Assembly: GCA_005888635.1 (NCBI GenBank)
Contig: VBAW01000023.1
Coordinates: 1 to 64,000 of the forward strand
Source: Candidatus Bathyarchaeota archaeon
Lineage (GTDB): Archaea; Thermoproteota; Bathyarchaeia; 40CM-2-53-6
Direction of reading: 5' to 3'
DNA: 64,000 nucleotides
Both the position numbers and the translations under genes were made by a program. Under the pieces are notes generated by a model, which saw nothing but the letters and a program-made list of their open reading frames with translations, was not told the origin of the DNA and searched no databases. Of the stretch, positions 1-8,692 are shown piece after piece (positions within the stretch are counted from its first letter, which is position 1; every line of letters begins with the position of its first letter).

Positions 1-56
1 ACAAAGAGTAGAGCATATCTTCTGAACAAGCTAGAAGCTTCTTGGGACGGATCAGA

Positions 57-1253
57 ATGGACACGCGAAAATTCCACACTGCCACTGAAGAAGAGATCCA
101 AAAAGCAGAAACGAGTGACGTATACTTCGAGCGAACCAAGGAGATCCTAGAAAAGGAAGGGCTCTCAAATATTCACGTAACCGCCGAGATCACAACAGGC
201 TCTCTTCCCAAGAATTGGGAATATGGAATTCTTGCAGGCGTCGAAGAAGCTGCGCACTTGCTAGAGGGACTGAACATTCGTGTAAGGTCGTTTCCGGAAG
301 GGACATTGTTTCGCCCTGTTGATTCTTCAGGTGTTCGCGAACCAGTCATGGTCATAGAGGGCAGGTACCTGGACTTTTGTCTCTACGAGACCCCGCTCCT
401 CGGCCTCCTCTGCCAGTCCTCCGGAATAGCAACAATGGCGAGCAGAGTTCGGAAGGCCGCGGGCGCAAAGACAGTTTTCTCATTTGGAATACGCCGTGCT
501 CATCCCGCGTTAGCCCCAATGATCGATCGAGCATGTTTCATCGGAGGATTCGACGCCGTCTCGAGCATGATAGGGGCAAAGCTGTTGGGCAAGAGTCCAA
601 CTGGCACGATGCCCCATTCTCTCATCATTGCTATCGGAGATCAAGTCCGCGCGTGGAAGAGCTTCGACAAGTACATGCCAAAAGAGGTGCCGCGTATCGC
701 GTTGGTGGACACTTATTGTGACGAGAAGACGGAAGCGATAATGGCTGCTGAAGCATTGGGCAAGTCACTGTACGGAGTAAGATTAGACACTCCCAGTTCT
801 CGGAGAGGCAACTTTCCGGAGATAATCAGAGAAGTGCGTTGGGAATTGGACTCAAGGGGTTTCAAGGACGTGAAGATCTTCGTATCGGGCGGACTCGACG
901 ATGAATCAGTTGGGGTACTTTCTGCGTCTGGAGCTGACGGTTTCGGAGTGGGCACGTCCGTCAGCAACGCACCCAGCATAGACTTTGCGATGGATATTGT
1001 AGAAGCGGGAGGAAAGTTTGTTGCAAAGAGAGGAAAGCTAGGCGGGAAGAAGGAGGTCTGGAGATGCGATAAGTGTCTCCTAGATCATGTTCTCCTTGAA
1101 GATGTTTCTTCCCCATCTTGCTCAAATTGTCGGGGCAAGACGAGACCTTTGCTAGTCAGGTTATTGGAAAGCGGACGCCCAACAGGTCCTCTCCCCACGT
1201 CGGACAAGATTCGCGAACACGTGATCCACCAATTGGGAAAATTGACGATCTGA
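57..1253 (+). CDS. Nicotinate phosphoribosyltransferase-like protein with C-terminal zinc ribbon
   Basis: Probably joins nicotinate (or a related pyridine) to PRPP in NAD salvage. The protein is about 398 residues and matches the archaeal nicotinate phosphoribosyltransferase family. It has the phosphoribosyltransferase barrel, a substrate loop region around SFGIRRAHP near residue 150, and a late VSGGLDDESV stretch typical of the phosphate-binding strand. The last 60 residues hold a zinc ribbon with CDKC and CSNC knuckles, common in the archaeal branch. A TTG lies 15 bases upstream in frame (42), but the ATG at 57 gives the more usual start. It converges with the Nob1/NAD kinase pair, so two NAD genes sit together. 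The substrate (nicotinate versus another pyridine) cannot be read from sequence. Confidence 0.88.
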   Translation: MDTRKFHTATEEEIQKAETSDVYFERTKEILEKEGLSNIHVTAEITTGSLPKNWEYGILAGVEEAAHLLEGLNIRVRSFPEGTLFRPVDSSGVREPVMVIEGRYLDFCLYETPLLGLLCQSSGIATMASRVRKAAGAKTVFSFGIRRAHPALAPMIDRACFIGGFDAVSSMIGAKLLGKSPTGTMPHSLIIAIGDQVRAWKSFDKYMPKEVPRIALVDTYCDEKTEAIMAAEALGKSLYGVRLDTPSSRRGNFPEIIREVRWELDSRGFKDVKIFVSGGLDDESVGVLSASGADGFGVGTSVSNAPSIDFAMDIVEAGGKFVAKRGKLGGKKEVWRCDKCLLDHVLLEDVSSPSCSNCRGKTRPLLVRLLESGRPTGPLPTSDKIREHVIHQLGKLTI

Positions 1254-1769
1254 CTAGCTTCTAGTTGCCTTCTTCTTAGAGAGGACCTTTCTCCTTAAGT
1301 CTGTCCCACAGACCCTGCACTTCTTCTCAGGCGGCCTATACCGCCTATAGCAAGCCGGGCAGTACATTATCCAGTCAAACCGATGAACGATTCCAAAGTT
1401 TGCCAGAGAACTGTGGCCTATCTGGAGATGCTCGGCAAGATTCTGAATAGCATAGTCGTCACTGACGATGACAGGCTCGTGGCCGTCAAGTTTCAAGTCC
1501 AGAGCTAGTGCCAATACTTCTCGGTCGGCTTTGGACAAATATCCTGATTCTCCCGCTTTCCTGCTTGCCTCTTCTACCATTCCCTCGGCTCTCAGTGAAG
1601 GAGCCTGAACTTTCAGTTCGCCTTTCTCGCTGAACATTCGAAATCGAAGTTGAGGCATTGTCCCCGCGGACAGTTCTTCCTCCACGGCTCTAACGGAGTA
1701 GGCTTCTCCTGACTTCGAAGGATTGAAACCCATTATGAAAGCGGACGTGTCAAGAACGAGCACTGTCAA
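1254..1769 (-). CDS. Nob1-type rRNA maturation endonuclease (PIN domain plus zinc ribbon)
   Basis: A 171-residue protein with an N-terminal PIN nuclease domain. LVLDTSAF near residue 5 supplies the first acidic residue, and KADREVLALA and VSDDYAIQN supply later ones. A C-terminal zinc ribbon follows (CPAC and CRVCG, residues about 137-157). This domain order is the archaeal/eukaryal Nob1 family, which cuts at the 3' end of small-subunit rRNA. The basic tail (RRKVLSKKK) fits RNA binding. The start overlaps the NAD kinase stop by four bases (ATGA arrangement), so the two genes are probably co-transcribed. A generic PIN toxin is unlikely given the zinc ribbon and the lack of an antitoxin partner. 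Confidence 0.9.
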   Translation of the reverse strand: MTVLVLDTSAFIMGFNPSKSGEAYSVRAVEEELSAGTMPQLRFRMFSEKGELKVQAPSLRAEGMVEEASRKAGESGYLSKADREVLALALDLKLDGHEPVIVSDDYAIQNLAEHLQIGHSSLANFGIVHRFDWIMYCPACYRRYRPPEKKCRVCGTDLRRKVLSKKKATRS

Positions 1770-2605
1770 ACATTCTCCCTCTCTGAGGCAAGCCTCCTGA
1801 GGCCACGCTGGAGAAAAGTATCTCCGAAGCGGACAAACCGCGCGCTAACAGATGACTTCTTCATCTCTAGTGGTTGTCCCCGGCGTATTTCTTTCACAGG
1901 ATTACCATCCATAACAAGGGTCGCGGTGGGTCCGGGTTCCTCTAGGCTGACTGTAATTCTCCTGTCTGCTGGGACTACTATCGACTTTACAGGTTGGAGA
2001 GGGGCGATGAGGGTGAGAGCAAAGACATCCAGGGATGTTTCTAGAACAGGTCCCCCTGCCGAGAACGAGTGGGCAGTTGAGCCTGTCGGGGTGGCGACCA
2101 TGAATCCGTCCGCCCTCGCCTTGATGATCCGTCTTCCGCTCTGAGAAACGTCAAAGTTCAGCATCTTGTCCGGAACTGTTGGCAAGAGGAGAGCCTCATT
2201 CAAGCAGTTTCCGATGAGGCGATTATTCTGGGAGACAGAAACGCACCACTGTGCCTCCATCTGAAAATCGTGCTTGAGCCACCTAGTGAATGACTTTTCC
2301 AGATCTTCCGGTTCGATTTCAGTAAGATACCCTCTGCGGCCGAGGTTCACCGCCAGTATCGGAGTCTGAGGATTCGGCATCTCCTGAATGGCCTTCAACA
2401 CTGTGCCATCGCCTCCCAGTGTGATCAAAAGATCGACTTTCATTCGGTTGAGGGGTCTGCCACCCGGCAGCTTCGCAGTCCGAGAAAGTTCTGCTTCCGG
2501 GACCGACGTCATTCCAGAATCCGTTATGACTCGGTAAGCCCTCCGAGCCGTAGCCAACGCTTCCTTCGACTGCGTCTTGGCAAGGATTCCAACTAGCTTA
2601 GTCAT
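1766..2605 (-). CDS. nadK: NAD kinase (PpnK/NadK family)
   Basis: Phosphorylates NAD to NADP in the cytoplasm. The 279-residue protein has the diagnostic GGDGT motif (LLITLGGDGTVL, near residue 65), followed by NLGRRGYL and the conserved TPTGSTAHSFSAGGP block that holds the nucleotide and inorganic phosphate donor. Length is normal for archaeal NAD kinases. It overlaps nob1 by four bases on the same strand and lies 120 bp from the divergent aIF5A gene, so the intergenic region probably holds both promoters. Confidence 0.93.
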   Translation of the reverse strand: MTKLVGILAKTQSKEALATARRAYRVITDSGMTSVPEAELSRTAKLPGGRPLNRMKVDLLITLGGDGTVLKAIQEMPNPQTPILAVNLGRRGYLTEIEPEDLEKSFTRWLKHDFQMEAQWCVSVSQNNRLIGNCLNEALLLPTVPDKMLNFDVSQSGRRIIKARADGFMVATPTGSTAHSFSAGGPVLETSLDVFALTLIAPLQPVKSIVVPADRRITVSLEEPGPTATLVMDGNPVKEIRRGQPLEMKKSSVSARFVRFGDTFLQRGLRRLASERENV

Positions 2606-2727
2606 GAGAGTTCCGTTTGTCTCAGCCTCAGGTGATCTGATTGCTTGAAAAGAATTCCCCTAGCCTCTTTTTCGCGGGAAGTCTTTTAGATGGACTCTTT
2701 GACGATTAGTTTTCGAGTCAGAATTTC

Positions 2728-3123
2728 ATGAGCAAGCCTGTCTATGTCGGCGAACTAAAGATCGGGCAGTATGTGATCATTGACGGTGAGCCCTGCCGAA
2801 TTGTTGATTTCGAAAAGTCGAAGCCAGGCAAGCACGGATCGGCCAAGGCTCGGATTACTGCGATCAGCGCCTTCACTGGTCAAAAGAAGACGCTTCTGAG
2901 TCCCGTGGATGGCAGAACAGAAGTTCCGATGATCGATAAGAGGACTGCTCAGATTATTTCCATCTCCGGGAATAATGTCCAGATGATGGATATGGAGAAC
3001 TACGCCACTTTCGATAGTCCCTTGCCTGACGACGCCGAGCTCAAGGCCTCCTTGGCCGCAGGCGTCGAGGTCGAATATTGGGACGTTCTCGGGCGTAAGA
3101 TGATCGTTCGCAGAAAGGGCTGA
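2728..3123 (+). CDS. Translation factor aIF5A
   Basis: Archaeal IF5A, which relieves ribosomes stalled on difficult peptide bonds. At 131 residues it has the two-domain family length: an N-terminal SH3-like half and a C-terminal OB fold. The hypusination loop reads SKPGKHGSAK, and Lys35 is the residue expected to be modified. The next gene downstream encodes deoxyhypusine synthase, the enzyme that starts this modification, so substrate and enzyme are linked. The upstream region holds a T-rich stretch (about 2682-2690) that could serve as a TATA-like box, but this is weak. Confidence 0.95.
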   Translation: MSKPVYVGELKIGQYVIIDGEPCRIVDFEKSKPGKHGSAKARITAISAFTGQKKTLLSPVDGRTEVPMIDKRTAQIISISGNNVQMMDMENYATFDSPLPDDAELKASLAAGVEVEYWDVLGRKMIVRRKG

Positions 3124-3180
3124 CACCCCTTCTCGTCACGAGAACCGGCCACCGTTAAGCATCTCAAACTGCGTCCAGGG

Positions 3181-4095
3181 ATGACTCTGGATGCTCTAGC
3201 CCGCGAGATGAAAGCAACTCATGTGCTCGGAGCAGGGCGAATCGGCGAGGCCGTTGATGTCGTTTCAGAGATGTTCCATGATCGCTCTTTCACGAATTTT
3301 CTGACAATTGCAGGTCCCATGGTGCCCGCGGGTTTCCGACTGCTATTCGGGGACCTGATTGATCGAGGCTTCCTAGATGCGATTGTAACAACTGGCGCAA
3401 ATTTGACTCACGACGTGATAGAGAGTCTTGGACTCCATCATTACCAAGGTAGCTTCCAAGTTGACGATAGAAAACTGATCCAACGCGGTTACAGTCGGAT
3501 CGCGGACATTTTCGTCAAGGAGTCATCTTTCGAGAGACTCGATAAGACAGTGAGAAAATTCTTGTCTAGGATTCCGATAGCAGACCGTCGAAACATCGCT
3601 TTCTCTGAACTGTTATCCAAACTTGGTAGGATGATCAAGGATCAAGACTCAATCCTCCACAAGGCAACAATTAGGAACGTGAAAATATTCTCACCTGGAC
3701 TGTTGGACTCGATACTTGGACTAAGTCTCTGGAGCTTTGCGCAGACTGAGACGTTACAATTGAACCCGTTCAGCGACGTGACAAAGATGGTGAACATGGC
3801 GATGGACGCTGAGAAAATCGGTGTACTAATTCTCGGCGGCGGCATTCCGAAGCATCACACATTGCTGGCCAGCGTTCTTCGTGAGGGAGTGGACAGGGCC
3901 GTCCAAATAACCGCAGATCGTCCCGAACAGGGAGGGCTGAGCGGAGCGCCCTTGGCGGAGTCGATAAGCTGGCGGAAGATAAGGAAGGGTGGAAAATTCG
4001 TCGATGTTTACGGCGACGCGACCATCTGTCTACCATTGATCATTGGAGCTGTTCTGGACAGGGTTAAGAAGCGCGATCGACGACTAGTAGAATAG
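3181..4095 (+). CDS. dys: Deoxyhypusine synthase
   Basis: Transfers the butylamine part of spermidine to a lysine of aIF5A. The 304-residue protein carries the family hallmarks VTTGANLTHDVIES near residue 80, ILGGGIPKHH near residue 220, and the C-terminal block SWRKIRK with the catalytic lysine at about Lys266, followed by VYGDAT. It lies 57 bp after aIF5A and one base before srp54, forming a likely three-gene unit. A second DHS-family protein is encoded at 58824-59960. This copy is the better candidate for the aIF5A-modifying enzyme because of its neighbour; the division of labour is inference. Confidence 0.92.
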   Translation: MTLDALAREMKATHVLGAGRIGEAVDVVSEMFHDRSFTNFLTIAGPMVPAGFRLLFGDLIDRGFLDAIVTTGANLTHDVIESLGLHHYQGSFQVDDRKLIQRGYSRIADIFVKESSFERLDKTVRKFLSRIPIADRRNIAFSELLSKLGRMIKDQDSILHKATIRNVKIFSPGLLDSILGLSLWSFAQTETLQLNPFSDVTKMVNMAMDAEKIGVLILGGGIPKHHTLLASVLREGVDRAVQITADRPEQGGLSGAPLAESISWRKIRKGGKFVDVYGDATICLPLIIGAVLDRVKKRDRRLVE

Positions 4096-4096
4096 A

Positions 4097-5287
4097 ATGG
4101 AAGCCGTAGGGCGATCCCTAACCGATGCAGTCCGGAAAATGCTCCGGATGCCCAATGTTGACGAGCGGGCGATCAAGGAGCTGGTGAAGGATCTCCAGAG
4201 GACCCTCCTCCAGGCAGATGTCAACGTCGAACTGGTACTCCAACTCTCAAAATCAGTAGAAGAACGGTCGATCAAGGAGAAACTTCCTCCAGGGATCAAT
4301 CGCCGAGAGCACGTCGTCAAAGTGCTCTACGAAGAGATGGCCAAGTTTGTGGGACAGGACCCCGCCAAAGTCGAGCTCCAGCCAGGCACATTCCGGAAGA
4401 TCATGCTGGTCGGGATCCAGGGAACTGGAAAGACGACCAGCTCAGTCAAGCTTGCACGTTTCTTTGCCAAAAGGGGTCTCAGAGTGGGGCTCGTCTGTGC
4501 CGACACCTATCGGCCCGGAGCATACGATCAACTGTTACAACTGGCAACAAAAGCAGAGATTCCCGTCTATGGCGAGCCGGGCAAGAAGAAGCCAGAGGAC
4601 ATCGCAAAACACGGCCTCGAGCATTTCAGAAAGGAAAACTCCGATCTCGTAATTATCGATACAGCGGGGCGCCATCGAAACGAGAAGGACCTAATGGATG
4701 AGATGAAGCGCATCGCGTCCGCTGTCAAGCCGGACGAGATCGTTCTAGCCATTGATGCAACTATCGGCCAGCAGGCCATTTACCAAGCCAAGGCATTCCA
4801 CGAAGCCACCCCGATAGGGTCCGTTCTGCTGACGAAGATGGATGGCTCGGCCAAGGGAGGAGGCGCTCTATCAGCCGTTGTCGCAACAGGTTCAAAGGTG
4901 AAATTCATCGGAACAGGGGAGCGAGTCGAGGACCTAGAACTCTTCGTCCCCACCGACTTCGCGGGCCGATTGCTGGGTATGGGGGACCTGAACGCCCTTC
5001 TAGAGAAGGTGAAGGAGGCTGAGGTCAAGGTTCCCGAGGCCAAAGTCCGCCAGTTCATGGAGGGGCGGTTCAGTCTCAAGGACATGTTCGATCAGATGGA
5101 GAATCTGCGGAAGATTGAGCCTCGATTAGTCGACAGTTCCCGGGCAAGGAGAATCGCGCACGGTTCAGGCAGATCCGAGAGAGAAGTTCGCGAGCTTGTG
5201 AATCAGTATTTCTCTATGCGGAAAATGATGAAGCAGATGAAACGGCGGGGACCAATGATGAAGGGAATGCCCTTCATGAAAAAATAA
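4097..5287 (+). CDS. srp54: Signal recognition particle SRP54 with shortened M domain
   Basis: GTPase of the signal recognition particle. The N domain (residues 1-90) and G domain (95-300) are complete: GIQGTGKT at 106-113, ADTYRPGAYDQL, DTAGRH, TKMDGSAKGGG. The M domain is not. After FDQMENLRK (about 331-339) the protein jumps straight to IEPRLVDSSRARRIAHGSG. In the family these two blocks are separated by roughly 45-50 residues that carry the finger loop and part of the signal-sequence groove. The SRP RNA-binding motif (RRIAHGSGRS) and the Met-rich tail remain. Total length is 396 residues against about 440-450 usually. The missing part lies near base 5114 and leaves the frame intact. Either the organism has a reduced M domain or the assembly has an in-frame deletion. 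Confidence 0.93.
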   Translation: MEAVGRSLTDAVRKMLRMPNVDERAIKELVKDLQRTLLQADVNVELVLQLSKSVEERSIKEKLPPGINRREHVVKVLYEEMAKFVGQDPAKVELQPGTFRKIMLVGIQGTGKTTSSVKLARFFAKRGLRVGLVCADTYRPGAYDQLLQLATKAEIPVYGEPGKKKPEDIAKHGLEHFRKENSDLVIIDTAGRHRNEKDLMDEMKRIASAVKPDEIVLAIDATIGQQAIYQAKAFHEATPIGSVLLTKMDGSAKGGGALSAVVATGSKVKFIGTGERVEDLELFVPTDFAGRLLGMGDLNALLEKVKEAEVKVPEAKVRQFMEGRFSLKDMFDQMENLRKIEPRLVDSSRARRIAHGSGRSEREVRELVNQYFSMRKMMKQMKRRGPMMKGMPFMKK

Positions 5288-5300
5288 TTCCGAAAATCAC

Positions 5301-5720
5301 TCAGCAGGAATGAGTCTTCGGGTCCGAGTTCCTATGCTCTAGTTTGTCCTTGACTCTTTCTTCTTCCTTCTCAAAATAGCGCACCCCTTCCTTGAGCACC
5401 GATCCGAACAATGGGCCGAACGTGAAAGTTATGGCTGAGATGGCAGCTCCGATCGAGAAGAAGGCCATTACAGCGGCAAATACCTTCCCTACATCAGTCG
5501 CTGGAGTGGCAGCTGGCCCCTCCGCGGTAGCCAGCAGCGCCATGGAGTAGAAAGATGCGACTAGACCCCATCCTTCGATTACCATGAGTCCCACCGTGCC
5601 AACAGCCATCACAATCGCCAGCACTACAATTGCGTAGAATGCTCTCTTTGTGAATGGAGAGAGAGGATGATGAACGATCTCCGAGAGTCTTGGCAATCCT
5701 TCCTTCTCGCAGCTCGGCAA
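5301..5720 (-). CDS. Two-TM potassium-channel-like membrane protein without selectivity filter
   Basis: A 139-residue protein with the layout of a 2TM potassium channel subunit. A transmembrane helix spans about 27-48, then comes a pore-helix-like segment (WGLVASFYSMALL, 51-63), then PATDVGKVF leading into a second helix (about 78-104) and a charged cytoplasmic tail. The TPATDVGKVF stretch after the pore is characteristic of ion channels. Where TxGYGD should stand, the protein reads ATAEGPA, so it cannot form a normal K+ filter. It might conduct another ion or act as a regulatory subunit. It converges with srp54. Function is not established. Confidence 0.6.
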   Translation of the reverse strand: MPSCEKEGLPRLSEIVHHPLSPFTKRAFYAIVVLAIVMAVGTVGLMVIEGWGLVASFYSMALLATAEGPAATPATDVGKVFAAVMAFFSIGAAISAITFTFGPLFGSVLKEGVRYFEKEEERVKDKLEHRNSDPKTHSC

Positions 5721-5871
5721 TCTCAGGGTCCGGTTGATTATCTCTTTTGATACTAGTCGAGGCAGTGCTCAGAATGGACCCTTATTGTCGGAGTCTGCCG
5801 TCTCTCTATAGGTGAAGGCTCAGTCAGGAAAAGGTTAACCTATCAGCCTAGTTCAACTGGCAACGAATAGA

Positions 5872-6603
5872 ATGGGGCTACCGAAGCCTACAGTGCAGCT
5901 GCTGCTTAAGGAGAATCAGGATCATGCCTGCGCAGAGGCTCCTGAGATATGTGTCAAGGTGATGGCTATCGCTGATCTCCCTGACATGTTTGGCGAATTC
6001 GAGGTGGTGGCGTTCTGGAATAATTTTGACAGAAAAGAGCATGCTGCACTGATACACGGGGACATTTTCGAGAAGGAGGAGGTCCCAGTAAGACTTCATT
6101 CTGAGTGCCTGACGGGAGATACGCTTGGCTCTCTCAGGTGCGATTGTCGCGAACAGCTCCAAGAGTCAATGAGGCAGATTGCGAAGATGGATCGAGGCAT
6201 CGTACTCTACATGAGGCAGGAGGGGCGGGGAATCGGCTTCATCAACAAGATCAAAGCCTACCAGTTACAGGATGAGGGCTACGACACTTTTCGAGCCAAC
6301 GAGGTGCTCGGGTTCAAGCGTGATGAGCGCGACTATGATTTAGCGGCTCACATGCTGAGGTCCCTACACGTCAAGTCGATCAAACTCATGACGAACAACC
6401 CCGCCAAGATCAAAGATCTTCAACTGCACGGGATCCGGATAACCGGGCGCATTCCAGTTGTCGTTCCTCCGAACAAATATGATAAGTTCTATCTTGAGAC
6501 GAAGAAGAGAGCGGGTCATCTTCTCGACAGGACCCAGCCTGAAGAGTTTCTCGAGCAGGCGGAAGAGTTGCAGGACAACCATCACTGGGAACAAGCCGAG
6601 TAG
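5872..6603 (+). CDS. ribA: GTP cyclohydrolase II
   Basis: Opens the imidazole ring of GTP as the first step of riboflavin synthesis. The 243-residue protein carries the RibA core: HSECLTGD and SLRCDC provide the three zinc cysteines (about residues 83-96), MRQEGRGIGF is the catalytic and GTP-binding segment, and MTNNPAKI is the conserved late motif. There is no DHBP synthase domain fused, so this is the single-function form. The gene stands alone between a channel-like gene and the VapBC pair, with about 150 bp upstream for its promoter. Confidence 0.93.
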   Translation: MGLPKPTVQLLLKENQDHACAEAPEICVKVMAIADLPDMFGEFEVVAFWNNFDRKEHAALIHGDIFEKEEVPVRLHSECLTGDTLGSLRCDCREQLQESMRQIAKMDRGIVLYMRQEGRGIGFINKIKAYQLQDEGYDTFRANEVLGFKRDERDYDLAAHMLRSLHVKSIKLMTNNPAKIKDLQLHGIRITGRIPVVVPPNKYDKFYLETKKRAGHLLDRTQPEEFLEQAEELQDNHHWEQAE

Positions 6604-6656
6604 CCAGTTCGATCCCAGCCAGATTGCTGGGGGAGAGAGAGAACGTGGCTGGTCTG

Positions 6657-7082
6657 TTAGAGTCTCCGTAGTAGTTCTTGTTCGGATAGGATTGTGAGGC
6701 CTGGTATTCGTTGGAAGTGTTCTTTGTTCTCGGTTGCCACGGCGTAGCCTTCTTGGAGCGCTGTGGCTCCGACGAAGAGGTCTCTGATCTCGATCGCTCT
6801 CCCTGCCTTCTCTAGGCCGGAGAGTATCTTTGCCGCAAGCTCAGATGCTTCTTCGGTAAAGGAGAGTATTCTGAGGGTCGAGCTGAGACCCTTGACAGCG
6901 GTGAGGTTCGTCTTAGCCTCCCCATACTTGAAAGCTCCAAGAAACAGTTCGAACAGGTTGACGATCGTCGTCGCAAGCTCCACTCTCCCTTCAAGTCTTG
7001 TGACTGTCGAGGGTCCACCTTTGGCTCTGAGGTGGTTCACGAGGGCGGTGGTGTCTAGAACTATTCGCTTGGGTATTTCCAA
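6657..7082 (-). CDS. vapC: VapC-type PIN-domain ribonuclease toxin
   Basis: A 141-residue single PIN domain. Acidic positions are visible in IVLDTTALVNHL (about residue 9), NLFELFLGA (about 43) and IRDLFVGATAL (about 100), followed by ATENKEHFQRIPGL, the usual VapC ending. The upstream gene on the same strand encodes a small VapB-like protein and overlaps it by 22 bp, the standard antitoxin-toxin order. VapC proteins cut specific RNAs; the target here is unknown. Confidence 0.86.
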   Translation of the reverse strand: MEIPKRIVLDTTALVNHLRAKGGPSTVTRLEGRVELATTIVNLFELFLGAFKYGEAKTNLTAVKGLSSTLRILSFTEEASELAAKILSGLEKAGRAIEIRDLFVGATALQEGYAVATENKEHFQRIPGLTILSEQELLRRL

Positions 7083-7300
7083 TGGGACCAGTGCTTTCTC
7101 AGGCTCTTGAACAGATCCTCGGCCTCGCTGTCAGTCATCTTCCACGCTCCCTGGAAGTCGCTCAGCTTCAGCCCGCGTGTCTTGATGAGATGCTCAAGGA
7201 CATCGTCCATGGAGACTGGATGTCCCGACTCCTGTCTAAGCCGGCCTGCGACCTTGTTCAACTCTTTGTAAATGTCCTCGCTGACTCGTATTGTAGCCAT
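7061..7300 (-). CDS. vapB: VapB-type antitoxin
   Basis: A small protein starting MATIRVSEDIYKELN, a ribbon-helix-helix style N-terminus, followed by a helical segment with SMDDVLEHLIK and a C-terminal tail (GAWKMTDSEAEDLFKSL) that would wrap the toxin. An in-frame start 66 bases upstream would add 22 residues of unlikely composition, so the ATG at 7300 is preferred. It overlaps vapC by 22 bp, which suggests translational coupling. Such antitoxins usually repress their own promoter, which would lie just upstream of 7300. Confidence 0.82.
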   Translation of the reverse strand: MATIRVSEDIYKELNKVAGRLRQESGHPVSMDDVLEHLIKTRGLKLSDFQGAWKMTDSEAEDLFKSLRKHWSHWKYPSE

Positions 7301-7396
7301 TGTAGACAACGTCACAATGTGACTTCTGCCATAAAAGGCGTTCTCTCCTTGGCCGTTACTATTCAAGAACTGGGAAAAAAAGCCATCAAGTCTTCC

Positions 7397-8692
7397 TCAG
7401 CGCGCAATCACTTTGCCACAACTTGGGCAGATCGTGGTGTCACGAGGGACCATGGTCGCACAGTGAGGACACAATCGAAAATCTCGACTTTTGACATGTT
7501 TCTCGTCGAGAACTTCCGGCGATTCCTCCGCCAAGTAATTATCTCTCTGGGAGAGGGTGTCTTGAGTCGACTGAGTCGAATAGTCAGATGCCTGTCGCCC
7601 TTCTTTGTGCCAGGTTGGCGGTGGGACGAAGCTAAATCCTGCAACCAATCCCTGCAATCTATCGAACAGGCCTGGCTCCTGCGTAATTAGAAAACCTACA
7701 GCTTTCCCCGACTTTGGAACGATCGTTAGATGCCCGCGCCTAACCGCTCCTGGTCTCTTTAGTTCTATCTCGGAAATATTGTCTCTCCGTATGTCGAAGT
7801 CCTTCCTCTTGTCAAGTTCTTCCAAAGTTATCGCATCGTCAAATCGTAACCTGCGTTGGCCCAAGCCGATAACAACTGTGATTATTGGAAAGGCAATAAG
7901 GTAGGCCAGTGCGGGGGCTGATCCGATCGCTAGACCTACCGCCACGCCGCCACCGATTCCTCCCAGAGCGGCGATGATGAGTATTAACACGAACCATTTG
8001 CTCGTCCTTACTCCAATGATTCGTTGTGAAGTGAAGTAGATTCCGTAGCCCGAGGCGAAGCTACCTTTCTTCTTCAGCCCCGCGGCCATCAGTCCACCGA
8101 AGAGCTGTTCGTGGCCACCGGTAAACTTGTTCCAAGCAGCTACCCCTTGAGTAAGCTTCTCTTGTCCGATTTGCAGAGTCTTAGAGTCCTTCTCCTCCTC
8201 CGGTTCGGGATTGAGAAGAATCCACTTCTTCCGAAATCTCTTGGTAACGAAGTGAAAGTCGATGAAGTCGAGAGCCAAGACCGCGCCTAACCCGACAAAT
8301 ACTAGAAAGGTCCAATTTGCAATTCCACTTAGAGAGGGAATGCTGCTCGCCAATACGATTGTCGGGATCGAGCCGAACAGAAGTACCATCAGAACCGCTG
8401 TAAGACGCGTCCAAGTGTGGCTCCATCCGTAGAAGCCGGGATGAGTCTCCTTGAGATGCGAGGATTCCGAGATGGAACCCTCTTTTCCACCCCCGAAGGA
8501 ATCACGGCAGACTGGACAAACATAGTTTCGAGCATAGAACTTCCATGGCGCGATACCAATCCAGCAGACTACGAATCCCACAACAAAGACGACGGACCCG
8601 GTAAGAGTGCCTTCCTGGATTCTACCCCCGTAAACCACCATACCGAGACCTAGAAATGCTACCGAGGTCTCGAGGGTGTTCCTTCTGGTCAT
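7397..8692 (-). CDS. Membrane protein with internal zinc knuckle, PH-like segment and C-terminal zinc ribbon
   Basis: A 431-residue protein of unknown function. The N-terminus has two hydrophobic helices (about 9-46), then CPVC (residues 59-62) with a later H that may form a zinc finger, then two more helices (about 95-145). The segment GYGIYFTSQRIIGVR (about 215-230) resembles the start of bacterial PH-like domains, and it is followed by another Gly-rich hydrophobic hairpin and an acidic-basic region. The end holds a zinc ribbon with CPHC and CPSCG. This mixture is common in archaeal envelope-associated hypotheticals. No operon partner is evident. Confidence 0.7.
   Translation of the reverse strand: MTRRNTLETSVAFLGLGMVVYGGRIQEGTLTGSVVFVVGFVVCWIGIAPWKFYARNYVCPVCRDSFGGGKEGSISESSHLKETHPGFYGWSHTWTRLTAVLMVLLFGSIPTIVLASSIPSLSGIANWTFLVFVGLGAVLALDFIDFHFVTKRFRKKWILLNPEPEEEKDSKTLQIGQEKLTQGVAAWNKFTGGHEQLFGGLMAAGLKKKGSFASGYGIYFTSQRIIGVRTSKWFVLILIIAALGGIGGGVAVGLAIGSAPALAYLIAFPIITVVIGLGQRRLRFDDAITLEELDKRKDFDIRRDNISEIELKRPGAVRRGHLTIVPKSGKAVGFLITQEPGLFDRLQGLVAGFSFVPPPTWHKEGRQASDYSTQSTQDTLSQRDNYLAEESPEVLDEKHVKSRDFRLCPHCATMVPRDTTICPSCGKVIAR

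Noticed and set aside
4084-5085. Minus-strand ORFs under srp54
   Set aside because: Antisense shadows of a conserved gene.
7082-7690. 202-codon plus-strand ORF over vapB and the zinc-ribbon gene
   Set aside because: Antisense to two well-supported genes.
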